A DNA stretch of 64,000 nucleotides from Celeribacter arenosi (lineage in GTDB: Bacteria; Pseudomonadota; Alphaproteobacteria; Rhodobacterales; Rhodobacteraceae): NCBI RefSeq assembly GCF_039539485.1, contig NZ_BAABDF010000002.1, positions 1 through 64,000 of the forward strand, written 5' to 3'. Positions 16,007 to 24,481 of the stretch are shown piece after piece. A program made the position numbers and the translations under genes. The notes under the pieces were generated by a model. The model was given only the letters and a program-made list of their open reading frames with translations. It ran no database searches and was not told the DNA's origin. Each line of letters begins with the position of its first letter. Positions within the stretch are counted from its first letter, which is position 1.

Positions 16007-17361
16007 TCGGTATGACCTTATTGGGGATCCTCGGACTGGTTGGCCTCTTCGTCCTCTTGGCGCTGCGGATGCCAGTCGGCCTGTCCATGCTGGCGGTCGG
16101 GCTGGTCGGGACGGTTGTGGCAAATGCCAACCAGTTTATTGCTGTCGGCATGGCATCGGATCAGGCATGGGCCCGAGGGCTGCGGATCGCCTATTCCAAT
16201 ATCTCGGGCGAGACGTTTGAAGCCGCGTCGAACTACAATCTGCTTGTGATACCGATGTTTGTGCTTATGGGGACATTGGCGGGCGTGTCGGGCATGTCGA
16301 ACGACCTCTTCACAATGGCCTATCGTTGGATGGGGCATCTGCGTGGTGGGCTGGCGTCAGCTACAATCGCGGCCTGCGCAGGCTTTGCCGCCCTTTCGGG
16401 GTCATCGCTGGCTTCTGCAGTGACGATGGGCCGTGTCGCTTTGCCAGAAATGAAGCGCTACAAGTACGCGGATGGATTGGCGACCGGATCCGTCGCGGCG
16501 GGTGGCACGCTTGGGTTCCTGATCCCTCCTTCGGGAGGGATGATCATTTATGCCGTGCTGACCGAACAATCGATTGGCCGGCTGTTTATGGCTGGTGTCT
16601 TCCCGGGCATCATTCTGACGCTGCTCTTCATCGGTGCGATCTACCTGATCGTCCTGCGCAAACCGGAGGCCGGACCACGGGGCGAAAAATCTTCATGGCC
16701 GGAGCGCAAAGCCTCTGCATTGGCCGCACTGCCCATTCTTTCGGTTGTCGTTCTCACCATCGGCGGAATGTACACCGGGTTCTTCACGCCTGTGGAAGCT
16801 TCGGCAGTGGGCGCTTTCTTTACTTTCGTGATCGCGGCGTTCCGCCGGTCCCTGAGCCCGACGGCGTTAAAGACAGTGGTGTTACAAACCATGAACGCAA
16901 CCGCTACGGTGTTCCTGATCATAATCGGGGCATTCGTATTCATTCCCTTTATGTCACTGACCGAAGTGCCGGCCCAACTGGTGACTCTTCTCACCTCGCT
17001 GCCAATCGGCGAGCTCGGCGTGCTTTTGATCATTATTGCGGTCTACATCTTTCTGGGGATGTTTTTGGAATCTCTGGCCATGCTGGTTCTGACAATTCCA
17101 GTCGTCATTCCTATCGCAATTGGCCTTGAGTGGGATCTGATCTGGTTCGGGATCATCGTTGTTATCGTTCTTGAGATGGGGATGATCAGCCCGCCCGTTG
17201 GGATCAACGTCTTTATCGTCAAATCCATCGCACCCGAGGTGCCGATGGGAACGATCTTCCGCGGCATCTGGCCCTTCTGGTTCGCCATGGCGCTGATGAT
17301 CGTTCTGCTCATCATATTCCCACAAATTGCACTGTTTCTTCCGGAAACTTTAGTCGGCTGA
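16003..17361 (+). CDS. TRAP transporter large permease, DctM family
   Basis: A 452-residue membrane protein, the transport subunit of the second TRAP system. Family signatures: IPMFVLMGTLAGVSGMSNDL, CAGFAALSGSSLASAVTMGR, GGTLGFLIPPSGGMIIYAVL and EMGMISPPVGINVFIVKSIA. The start at 16003 overlaps the DctQ stop. A loop of about 20 residues after the first helices (NQFIAVGMASDQAWARGLRI) is longer than in the other DctM of this window. It is followed 19 bases later by the aldehyde dehydrogenase gene. Confidence 0.95.
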   Translation: MIGMTLLGILGLVGLFVLLALRMPVGLSMLAVGLVGTVVANANQFIAVGMASDQAWARGLRIAYSNISGETFEAASNYNLLVIPMFVLMGTLAGVSGMSNDLFTMAYRWMGHLRGGLASATIAACAGFAALSGSSLASAVTMGRVALPEMKRYKYADGLATGSVAAGGTLGFLIPPSGGMIIYAVLTEQSIGRLFMAGVFPGIILTLLFIGAIYLIVLRKPEAGPRGEKSSWPERKASALAALPILSVVVLTIGGMYTGFFTPVEASAVGAFFTFVIAAFRRSLSPTALKTVVLQTMNATATVFLIIIGAFVFIPFMSLTEVPAQLVTLLTSLPIGELGVLLIIIAVYIFLGMFLESLAMLVLTIPVVIPIAIGLEWDLIWFGIIVVIVLEMGMISPPVGINVFIVKSIAPEVPMGTIFRGIWPFWFAMALMIVLLIIFPQIALFLPETLVG

Positions 17362-17380
17362 ATAGCTTAGGAGACTTACT

Positions 17381-18820
17381 ATGGTTGCAATAACCGAAAC
17401 GAAAACCCTTCAGCTATTTATCGGCGGTGATTGGGGCGACGCAAAAAACGGCGAAACCTTTGAGGTGCTCAACCCGTTGGATGACAGCCTGTATTGCCAT
17501 GCTGCGAAAGGGTCTGGCGATGACATGCGCCGTGCCGTAGCTGCGGCAAAAGCAGCCTTTCCGGCGTTCAAAGAAACGTCGCCTACGCAGCGCGAACGCT
17601 GGTTGTTGCGTGTCGCAGAACTGATGGAAGAGCGGCAGAAAGAGCTGGTGGACTGCCTGATCGACGAAATCGGATCGCCCGTTCAAAAAGCGATGTTCGA
17701 GTTCAACAAGGCGCTGACGATGGTCCGCGCTGCGGCTGGTCTGTGTCGCAACGTACGCGGAGAGACGATCCCGTCAGACGCGCCAGGCAAATTTTCGATG
17801 TCCATTCGCAAACCATTGGGTGTGGTGGCCGTTATCACGCCATTCAACGTGCCGCTTATCAAAACCGCGCGGCTTGTGGGGAACGCATTGGCGGTGGGCA
17901 ATACGGTGGTGCACCTGCCATCGGAAATGGCACCACATTTGACCGTGCTGTTTGCTGAAATCGTTGCCGAGGCAGGTTTTCCGGCGGGGACCTACAACGT
18001 TGTAACCGGCCTTGGTCACGAGATCGGTGATGATCTGACCGCCCACAAGGAAATCAATTTCGTGACCTTCACAGGGTCGACCATAGTAGGCCAACACATC
18101 AACGAAATCTGCGCTAGGAACAAAACACCCGCGACATTGGAATTGGGTGGCAAGAGCCCGACAGTGATTATGGCCGATGCGGATCTGGATAAGGCGATGC
18201 CATTAGTCGCGCGCTCGATCTTTATGTTCGGCGGACAGGCCTGCATCGGATCAAGCCGGTTCTATGTTGAACGTCCGATCTTTGACGAATTCGTCAAACG
18301 GTTCGCGATGATTGCGGGCAAGTTGGGCATGGGCGATCTGCGGGATCCGAACACGGTGATTGCGCCGATTATCTCGGATCGTCAGCGCCAGCGCGTCAAG
18401 GATCACATCGCAGATGCGGTTGCCAAAGGTGCCACCGTGGTGACGGGCGGCGAATGGGAGGGGAACCGGTGCCAGCCCACACTTTTGACAGGCGTCAGCG
18501 GAGAGATGACCATCTGCAAGGACGAAACCTTCGGGCCGGTCACGTCAATCTATCCGATCGACAGCTACGAGGAGGGTTTGGAGAAGGCCAATGACACCGA
18601 GTACGGATTGTCGTCGGCGATCTTCACCAAAGACATCAACCGCGCGTTCCACTTTGCCAAGAACATCGAGGCAGGGATGTGCCACATCAACGGGCCGACC
18701 ATTCACGACGAGGCCCATGTGCCCTTCGGCGGCAATGGCGAAAGCGGCGTGGGGCGTGAAGGAACGGATGCGGATATGGACGCAATGACAGAACTGAAAT
18801 GGGTTACGGTGCAATTATGA
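17381..18820 (+). CDS. Aldehyde dehydrogenase, vanillin/benzaldehyde dehydrogenase-like
   Basis: A 479-residue NAD(P)-dependent aldehyde dehydrogenase. Catalytic features are present: the oxyanion Asn in VITPFNVPLIKT, the general base Glu in LELGGKSPTVI, the nucleophilic Cys in FGGQACIGSSR, and ETFGPVTSIYPID. Overall it resembles aryl-aldehyde dehydrogenases (vanillin, salicylaldehyde, benzaldehyde types) more than the betaine or succinate-semialdehyde groups, but specificity is inference. Linked to a TRAP transporter, a GST and an SDR, it would oxidise an aldehyde intermediate to the acid. Its stop overlaps the GST start (ATGA). Confidence 0.9.
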   Translation: MVAITETKTLQLFIGGDWGDAKNGETFEVLNPLDDSLYCHAAKGSGDDMRRAVAAAKAAFPAFKETSPTQRERWLLRVAELMEERQKELVDCLIDEIGSPVQKAMFEFNKALTMVRAAAGLCRNVRGETIPSDAPGKFSMSIRKPLGVVAVITPFNVPLIKTARLVGNALAVGNTVVHLPSEMAPHLTVLFAEIVAEAGFPAGTYNVVTGLGHEIGDDLTAHKEINFVTFTGSTIVGQHINEICARNKTPATLELGGKSPTVIMADADLDKAMPLVARSIFMFGGQACIGSSRFYVERPIFDEFVKRFAMIAGKLGMGDLRDPNTVIAPIISDRQRQRVKDHIADAVAKGATVVTGGEWEGNRCQPTLLTGVSGEMTICKDETFGPVTSIYPIDSYEEGLEKANDTEYGLSSAIFTKDINRAFHFAKNIEAGMCHINGPTIHDEAHVPFGGNGESGVGREGTDADMDAMTELKWVTVQL

Positions 18821-19638
18821 GCTTTACACTTTATCACCACGGATCATCGGTTTGCGCCGCCAAAGTGCGCTTCGCGATGGAGGAAAAGGGCCTTGAGTGG
18901 GATGGCGTCTATATCGATATCCTAAAGGGTGAACAGTTTGAACCCGACTATCTGAAACTGAACCCCAAGGGTGTCGTGCCGACACTGGTGCATGACGACA
19001 CGGTTGTTCCCGACAGCACGGTGATAATCGAATATCTGGATCAGATCTCGCCTGAAAACAGCGTTCACCCGACGGACCCATGGGAACGGGCGCAGGCACG
19101 GTATTGGACCAAGGCCGTTGACGAAGATCTGCATCCGGCCTGCGGCGCGGTGACTTTCGTATGCTCGCACCGCCATACGGTTTTGAAGAATCTCGGCGAA
19201 GAGGGGGTTAAGAAATTTCTCGCGTCAACGCCGACGATGTCAGTGACGTCGAACTGGAAAGACCTGAAAGACGGCTACACCCGCTACGGATTCGATGCGC
19301 CCGGTGCCAGTGAGAAGGTAAAGCTCTACGACAGTTACCTGGCTAAAATGGAAACGGCCCTGAGTGGTGGGGACGACTGGTTGGTCGGCAATAAATTCTC
19401 GATCGCGGACATAGCGATGACGCCCTATGTGAACCGCCTCGCGATGATGTCGATGCGTGGCATGTGGGAAAACGGGCGAAAGCCAAACGTCGAGCAATGG
19501 TTCGCACGGATTGAGGCGCGGCCGAACTTCAAAAAATGCCTGATTGACTGGGTCCCCGAAGACCTGACGAAGGATCTACGTGAAAACGGGGCCATGAGTT
19601 GGCCCGAAGTTGCTAGAATTCTAGAAATCGAAATCTAA
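18817..19638 (+). CDS. Glutathione S-transferase, possibly beta-etherase-like
   Basis: A 273-residue GST, longer than the usual 200-220. The thioredoxin-like N-terminal domain reads LYHHGSSVCAAKVRFAMEEK, with Ser/Cys at the glutathione-activating site, NPKGVVPTLVHDD with the cis-Pro, and PDSTVIIEYLD with the Asp-Ser pair that binds the gamma-glutamyl group. The C-terminal helical domain ends with DDWLVGNKFSIADIAMTPYV. Size and N-terminal pattern recall the LigE/LigF group of lignin beta-etherases, and linkage with an SDR dehydrogenase parallels that pathway. This is a hypothesis; other aromatic-linked GSTs (isomerases, dehalogenases) also fit. Confidence 0.82.
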   Translation: MSFTLYHHGSSVCAAKVRFAMEEKGLEWDGVYIDILKGEQFEPDYLKLNPKGVVPTLVHDDTVVPDSTVIIEYLDQISPENSVHPTDPWERAQARYWTKAVDEDLHPACGAVTFVCSHRHTVLKNLGEEGVKKFLASTPTMSVTSNWKDLKDGYTRYGFDAPGASEKVKLYDSYLAKMETALSGGDDWLVGNKFSIADIAMTPYVNRLAMMSMRGMWENGRKPNVEQWFARIEARPNFKKCLIDWVPEDLTKDLRENGAMSWPEVARILEIEI

Positions 19639-19653
19639 GAGCGGGAGGACGCA

Positions 19654-20406
19654 ATGGATCGTCTTAAAGGAAAAGTCGCGGTTATCACGGGCGCCGCACA
19701 AGGCATCGGCGCGCTTATGGCCAAGGCCATGGCGGACGAGGGCGCGGAGGTCCTCGTGACGGATGTTCAGGATACCGACAAAGCCGTTAAAGCGATCACG
19801 GATGCAGGCGGCACAGCGCAGGGCATGACGGTCGACGTCACGAACAACGACGACCTGAAAGCGATGGTCGAGACAGCCAACGCGATGGGCGGCCTCGATA
19901 TTATGGTCAACAACGCGTCGATCTTTGCGACGCTGACCCCTAAGCCGTTCTTTGAAATCAGTGACGAGGAGTTCGACACGATCATGCGGGTGAACGCACG
20001 TGGCGTGCATCAGGTCATGAAGGCCATCGTGCCGACAATGATCAAGGCGGGCGGCGGTAAGGTGATCAACATCGCCTCGGGCACGTTCTACTACGGCCCT
20101 CCAGGTTTGTCGCATTACACGGCTTCGAAGGGCGCTGTGATTGCGCTGACCCGCTGCCATGGGCGCGAGTTGGGCGACAAGAACATTCAGGTCAACGCGA
20201 TCGCGCCCGGCCTGACGGAGAGCGAAGGCATTGTGGCCAACAAGGGCTTTGACATGGCCCGCGCGCCCACGGTGGCCACGCGTTCGATCAAACGTGAAAT
20301 GTTGCCTGAAGATCTGCTTGGGACATTGCTGTATCTGGCGTCTCAGGACAGCAATTTCGTGACAGGTCAGACGTTGAACGTCGATGGCGGCAAAGTGAAT
20401 CTGTAG
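19654..20406 (+). CDS. Short-chain dehydrogenase/reductase (SDR)
   Basis: A 250-residue classical SDR. It has the NAD(P) loop TGAAQGIGA, an Asp at the end of strand 2 (VTDVQD) favouring NAD, the NNAS motif, the catalytic Ser in INIASGTFYYG, and the YTASK Tyr-Lys pair; the C-terminus is the usual GQTLNVDGGK. It probably oxidises an alcohol or reduces a ketone of the transported compound; a Calpha-dehydrogenase role would suit the GST neighbour. It starts at ATG 19654 after AGCGGGAGGACGC, 15 bases from the GST stop. A 50-codon relic of a paralogue lies at 3058-3207. Confidence 0.92.
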   Translation: MDRLKGKVAVITGAAQGIGALMAKAMADEGAEVLVTDVQDTDKAVKAITDAGGTAQGMTVDVTNNDDLKAMVETANAMGGLDIMVNNASIFATLTPKPFFEISDEEFDTIMRVNARGVHQVMKAIVPTMIKAGGGKVINIASGTFYYGPPGLSHYTASKGAVIALTRCHGRELGDKNIQVNAIAPGLTESEGIVANKGFDMARAPTVATRSIKREMLPEDLLGTLLYLASQDSNFVTGQTLNVDGGKVNL

Positions 20407-20549
20407 GGCCGAAAGAAGAGGCCGCTGCTTTTTTCAGATGCAGCCTATTCCTTGCTTTCGATGCTTGGATTTTGCCCCCACGTGCTAGGCGTGTGGGCGT
20501 TTCGCGTATGTTTCGGCATACTTAGGTTTGATCTGGGCAGCTTTGCCTT

Positions 20550-20855
20550 TCAGCGACCGAGTTCCGCAGCCAGAAACCGTACAAAAAGCAGCCCCAGGTT
20601 TTCCCGTCGCGAGGAGTCCGGCCAGACGGCATGCAGGTCGATATCGGGCGACCGCCATTTGGGCCGTAGTTGGTCGAGTGCGCCGGACGCGACATCCTGC
20701 TCGGCCAGATATTCCGCAAGGACCGTTACACCCACATCTTGCAGGGCAAAGTGATAGAGCGCGATGACGCGATCAACCTCGATCTGCGATTGCCCATTCA
20801 CCTCCTCTGTTTTGCCCGTCGCGGACATCAGATCGACCGTTTCCGACATGGCTCC
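20550..20855 (-). pseudogene. C-terminal relic of a LysR-type regulator
   Basis: Minus-strand codons ending at TGA 20550 give SQIEVDRVIALYHFALQDVG, then VTVLAEYLAEQDVASGALDQ and an end DLHAVWPDSSRRENLGLLFV, the classical final 90-100 residues of a LysR effector domain (hinge strand, AVWP, C-terminal helix). The helix-turn-helix domain and first half of the effector domain are absent. Homology fades near 20850, where plus-strand NmrA-like coding sequence begins, so a deletion joined two divergent genes. Confidence 0.75.
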
Positions 20856-20856
20856 G

Positions 20857-21319
20857 GCCGAAGGCCGCAAACAGCAACATCGCAACGTGATCTATATCGA
20901 ACTGGATGTTGAGTGCATCGGCAGCTACCGCGCCAAAGGCGAGATCGCTAACAGCGCGGACACTGGCAAATTCGGCTACACCACACCATCGGAATTGGCA
21001 TATGCATACGCCGCATTGGTGGCGCAGGGCGGCCTAAATGGCGAAACGGTCAAGCTGAAAGGCACGCCCATCACGCAAGATCAACGGGCCGGATATCTGA
21101 ACACCGCGTTCGGCACTGACCTAGACGTATCGCGCGATGACATCGGCAGAGTTTGTCGAGGATCGTACAGCAGAACTTGGCGATTTCATCGGCCCCATCA
21201 TCGGCGGCATCTACGACGGCATTCGCAAAGGCAGCTACGACCGCGCCGGCGATTTCGAGGCCGTGACCGGCCGCCCCTATCAAACGTGGGACAGTTATTT
21301 CTCGTCCCTCGCGAAATAG
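20857..21319 (+). pseudogene. C-terminal relic of an NmrA-like NAD(P)-binding protein
   Basis: From about 20875 the plus strand reads HRNVIYIELDVECIGSYRAK, then FGYTTPSELAYAYAALVAQG and LKGTPITQDQRAGYLNTAFG, typical of the second half of NmrA-like quinone oxidoreductase proteins. Near 21135 the frame shifts and continues as EFVEDRTAELGDFIGPIIGG, ending at TAG 21319. The N-terminal Rossmann half with the glycine loop is missing. The gene thus has at least two lesions. Divergent NmrA-like and LysR genes are a common regulator-target pair; here both lost their 5' halves. Confidence 0.72.
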
Positions 21320-21376
21320 CTTCGAAGGAAGCGCAGCGTGGCTTGGTATAATCTTCGATCATTCGGAGAAAACCCC

Positions 21377-21847
21377 ATGTCCACACTCAAACCCATCTGG
21401 GACCATCCCTACACTTTCTGGGCGCTGCTCAGCCTTCCGGCTATTCCTATGCTCTTGGAGCTCACCTCCGGCGACCCCGATGCCGTCGAGAATGTCCTGC
21501 ACCCATCCGGCGAATTCGCTGTGCGGTTCATGATCATCACCATTATGATCACACCGCTGATGATGCTGTTCTGAAACGCAATCTGGCCGCGCTGGCTGGC
21601 CTTCCTGATCTTCGTGCCACTGGCCATCACATTGACAGAAGGTTGGGTGCGCAAACTTGGCCGCAATTGGAAGACATTTCAGCAATTCGTTTATGGGGCC
21701 GCTGTGCTCACCCTCGTTCACTGGGCTGCGCTGCATGATTGGGGCAGTGTCGGACCGGCCCTGGTTCATTTTATGCCGCTTGTTCTTTTGGAAATCTACC
21801 GCATCTGGTCGACCCAATCGCGCCGTCGTCAGCGTGCAGCGGCCTGA
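21377..21847 (+). pseudogene. MsrQ-like heme membrane protein, broken
   Basis: ATG 21377 opens a frame typical of the ferric reductase-like membrane family (MsrQ/YedZ): a first helix WALLSLPAIPMLLELTSG, then GEFAVRFMIITIMITPLMML. A TGA at 21572-21574 interrupts it, and the same frame continues WLAFLIFVPLAITLTEGWVR, LGRNWKTFQQFVYGAAVLTL and ends at 21847. Compared with the family about 40-50 residues around helices 2-3, including expected heme-ligand histidines, are missing at the break. The gene is therefore dead; the family binds heme b and serves electron transfer to a periplasmic reductase. Confidence 0.65.
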
Positions 21848-21863
21848 GGTGGCTGCGTAAGCC

Positions 21864-22321
21864 AAACCCTATACGCCGTCGTTCTGGCGGCGGGGTTTGC
21901 CGTTGATCCGATTTCACGGTTTGTCCTATATGTGCTTGCGCGGGAAGCCAGACAATTCCTTCTGGGATGCCAACTCAAGGCCAAGGCGCCATAGTTTCAT
22001 TTTCGGACTTGCCGCAAACGGTCGCTCTCGGGGGCGCGCGCACCGCTAAATCCGGGCTTCTAGGCGGACAGCTATTTGGGCCGTGATCTTTGAATCAAGC
22101 TTGTTTGTTTCCCATTTGCAGACTTTGGCTGCGGTAAAACTTTTTTTAAGATGGGCCGTTTGCGGTCCTAGACACCAAGGACGGATAGCTGCGGTTCGCC
22201 GCGCCTTGCATAGAGGTCCGCTAAGCGGGACTTCCCCGGCATCCGCTACGGCTTCGGCAAGGTCAGCTTTTCTTAGGGTTTCTTCAATTTCCAGCCATAT
22301 TACGCAGCGATATCGCGGCAT
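21864..22321. other. Gene-free stretch with a hairpin and degenerate repeat
   Basis: About 460 bases without a gene. At 21864-21900 AAACCC...CGCCG and CGGCGGGGTTT can pair into a hairpin, perhaps the terminator of the MsrQ-like relic. From 22150 comes a copy of a dispersed repeat, described separately. The rest has stop codons in all frames. Confidence 0.45.
22150..22221 (+). repeat. Dispersed intergenic repeat, copy paired with 24268-24339
   Basis: Begins GATGGGCCGTTTGCGGTCCT and aligns with GTTGGGCCGTTCGCGGTCCT at 24268; 26 of the first 32 bases agree and similarity continues to the end (GGTCCGC against TGTCAGC). The pair is in direct orientation and brackets the HxlR, SRPBCC and DUF4259 genes. 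Confidence 0.6.
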
Positions 22322-22669
22322 TTATGGTGCCTTTGGCGAACGCTTTCGTGTTTCCCACCATGAGTGCATTTCCTTGAATGCGGGCATTAGCCCGACGCCG
22401 TCTTCGGTGGCGCTGTATTCAACTTTTGGGGGCACCTCGGCATAAACCACTCTTTCGACGAGACAATCGCGTTCCAGATCCCGTAGTTGTTTTGTCAGCA
22501 TCGTCTGTGTGATTTCAGGGATCGCTTTCCGAAGCTCCCCAAACCTCTTTGTCCCATCAAAGATGAGTATCTGCAGTATCGACAGCTTCCATTTTCCACC
22601 GATCATCGCGAAGACAAGTGGGGCGGGGCAAGGGTTCGAACTGGTATCGTCTTGCAATTGAAGCTCCAA
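22322..22669 (-). CDS. HxlR-family transcriptional regulator
   Basis: A 115-residue winged-helix regulator of the HxlR group: CPAPLVFAMIGGKWKLSI, FGELRKAIPEITQTMLTKQL (recognition helix) and the wing VVYAEVPPKVEYSATEDG. HxlR proteins respond to aldehydes, quinones or disulfide stress and act as dimers. No ATG lies near the N-terminus; TTG at 22669, or TTG at 22657 preceded by GGAG, are the likely starts. It is divergent from an SRPBCC protein, with a 22-bp perfect palindrome between them that is the obvious operator. Confidence 0.88.
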   Translation of the reverse strand: MELQLQDDTSSNPCPAPLVFAMIGGKWKLSILQILIFDGTKRFGELRKAIPEITQTMLTKQLRDLERDCLVERVVYAEVPPKVEYSATEDGVGLMPAFKEMHSWWETRKRSPKAP

Positions 22670-22677
22670 TAGTATCG

Positions 22678-22699
22678 TTTTGATACTTAAGTATCAAAA
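22678..22699. promoter_or_regulatory. 22-bp palindromic operator between HxlR and SRPBCC genes
   Basis: TTTTGATACTTAAGTATCAA plus AA is a perfect inverted repeat over 22 bases; a flanking AGTATC half repeats the core. It lies 8 bases upstream of the HxlR frame and 55 bases before the SRPBCC start, suitable for control of both by HxlR. Confidence 0.7.
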
Positions 22700-22754
22700 T
22701 ACTGCCTACTTTCCAAACCGAATGTGTTGAGTATGGTCAGATCAAACCACCTCA

Positions 22755-23237
22755 ATGGAGCTTACCTTGATCGAACTGTCAAAAAACTATGAAGAAACCA
22801 TCCAAGTGTCTGCATCTCAGGAGGCCTGTTTCCAAGCTGTCGCGACACAGATGGACAAGTGGTGGACCCGGTCCACCGAAGGGTGCCTCAACGGGGTTGG
22901 TGACAAAGTGACTGCGCGGTTCCCGCCCGACTATGGGTTTTGGACGTTTGAGGCCACATCTTTTGAAAGTCTCAACCGCATCGAGATGATATGCACTGAC
23001 GCGCACCACAAAGTCGAAGGCCAACCGAAGGAGATCGATCAAGAGTGGCTGGGAACAAAGATCATTTGGGAATTCAAAACGGTTGGAGACAAGACCGAGA
23101 TCAAGATGACACATGATGGACTAACGCCGACGCTGAATTGTTGGGGGATTTGCCTTGATGGCTGGAACCACTTCTTCAAAAACAGTCTGAAGTCGTTCTT
23201 GTGTGGCGAAGAGCCAAGCCCGCATGTCTCAACTTAG
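22755..23237 (+). CDS. SRPBCC-domain (AHSA1-like) protein
   Basis: A 160-residue protein of the START/Bet v1 superfamily, AHSA1-like: YEETIQVSASQEACFQAVAT at the start, WWTRSTEG, a central EATSFESLNRIEMI strand pair, and the long C-terminal helix LDGWNHFFKNSLKSFL. Such proteins bind hydrophobic ligands; most have no known activity. ATG 22755 is used, though TTG 22768 preceded by GGAG would be possible. It pairs with the divergent HxlR gene, a common arrangement in which the SRPBCC protein may handle the inducer. Confidence 0.83.
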   Translation: MELTLIELSKNYEETIQVSASQEACFQAVATQMDKWWTRSTEGCLNGVGDKVTARFPPDYGFWTFEATSFESLNRIEMICTDAHHKVEGQPKEIDQEWLGTKIIWEFKTVGDKTEIKMTHDGLTPTLNCWGICLDGWNHFFKNSLKSFLCGEEPSPHVST

Positions 23238-23396
23238 CAGACATTCATCCAACGCGCAGCATCGGTGAGTCTGGGCTCAAAGCCGTCGTTCGCCGCAGCT
23301 GCATTCGGTTTGGACCGTCGAAAATGTCTCTGATAACTGCTATGCGGGACAAAACCGACCTTCGCCGATTTAGTATCCACGGCGGCTTTGGGTTGG

Positions 23397-24062
23397 CTAG
23401 GACTCAACCTCAACGCCCATGTCCTGTAACAACTTTTTCTGCGTTTGCACGGTAGGCGAACCGTCGAAATTCCAATGCGGTCCGGGGATCTGGTCTTCGA
23501 TGCATTTGCGGTGAGGATGGATCGCACAGGTACCAGCACCGTCCTCGGTATGCTCAAAATAGATGCCGTTCCGTGCGGTGACTTCCCCATAGCAGACATA
23601 GCAGTACCCCAAGAAATCGTCGGGGAGCTCCGGGCTTTCCTGCCTTTCCGGACTTTTGTAAGGAATTGATGGTGTGAGGCGTAGGATCAAATCATCCAGA
23701 ACCATTTGCCACTCGGACTCCTCGCCCTCGGCCCAAAGTTCGGCCAGTTCCGACGTTTCCCGCACACGCGCAACGAGAGACTTTGCACTGTCTAGAATGG
23801 CATCAGGGACGCCTTCTTCTTTAAAACCAGGTACATCTGGGAGATCGGCCGAAGGACGTCCAATGCTTGCCGCCAACAGATCGCATGCTGCGAGCAACAT
23901 GCATGACTCATCTGTGTCCAATTCCCCTGCGCGACTTGCGGCGTCAGTTATGGCACTGCGTATGTCTTTGAAATCACTCAGGCCATCAACGAAATCCAAA
24001 GCGGTGTCGTTTCCAAAACTACCTGCAGCCCAAATACCCAAATGCACATCCTCGTTTTGCAT
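23397..24062 (-). CDS. DUF4259 protein with a Cys/His-rich C-terminal part
   Basis: A 221-residue protein. The first 125 residues match DUF4259 (HLGIWAAGSFGNDTALDFVD, helical, with LAACDLLAASIGRP). The C-terminal 70 residues contain CYVCYGEV and CAIHPHRKC, four to five cysteines and two histidines spaced like a treble or ribbon zinc site, which is not part of the usual domain. The function is unknown. It stands alone between two intergenic repeat copies; upstream and downstream genes point away or are separated, so it is probably monocistronic. Confidence 0.72.
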   Translation of the reverse strand: MQNEDVHLGIWAAGSFGNDTALDFVDGLSDFKDIRSAITDAASRAGELDTDESCMLLAACDLLAASIGRPSADLPDVPGFKEEGVPDAILDSAKSLVARVRETSELAELWAEGEESEWQMVLDDLILRLTPSIPYKSPERQESPELPDDFLGYCYVCYGEVTARNGIYFEHTEDGAGTCAIHPHRKCIEDQIPGPHWNFDGSPTVQTQKKLLQDMGVEVES

Positions 24063-24481
24063 CCATTTACTGCACAGCCTAAGTGTAGATGCGGGCGTTT
24101 TGATGGCGTTACGCGAAGAATTCTAACTTGAGAAGCACCCTTCGCGGTTGGAATATGGATTCAGATCTATAGCGCGAGCGAACACTTTGCGGTCGTTCAA
24201 GGTCAACGCAGCATCAGCCAAACTGGCCTCGTTCCTGTTGTCAGCTGCCAAATGTGCAAAGGTCCGAGTTGGGCCGTTCGCGGTCCTCAACACTAAGGGG
24301 TCGCACCTGCCATTCGCGCAGCGTTTCGTAAATGTCAGCAATGGGCCGTCTCTGCATCCTGCGGGTCGGGCGAAAGCAACCCTTCCTTGCATTTGCAGGC
24401 TGGATGCATGGCAAAGCACAAAATGGACTCCAGTCCGCCGCGCGCTTGGCGGCTCACCGAGCGCATCGTAGAATGCGCGGC
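24063..24481. other. Gene-free stretch with a repeat copy before the GC-rich cassette
   Basis: About 420 bases. Holds the repeat copy at 24268-24339 and related words (GGTCCGAGTTGGGCCG at 24261). An open frame into the AraC gene exists but lacks codon-like composition before 24480. GC content rises sharply at about 24450. Confidence 0.45.
24268..24339 (+). repeat. Dispersed intergenic repeat, copy paired with 22150-22221
   Basis: GTTGGGCCGTTCGCGGTCCT followed by CAACACTAAGG; direct copy of the element at 22150. It ends just before the GC-rich cassette begins. Confidence 0.6.

Noticed and set aside
20407..20436. GGGCC...AGGCC hairpin with T run after the SDR gene
   Set aside because: The stem is only four or five pairs; not enough to call a terminator.
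21572..21574. TGA in the MsrQ-like gene as a selenocysteine codon
   Set aside because: No Cys at this place in the family, no SECIS-like hairpin seen, and a segment is deleted at the same point.
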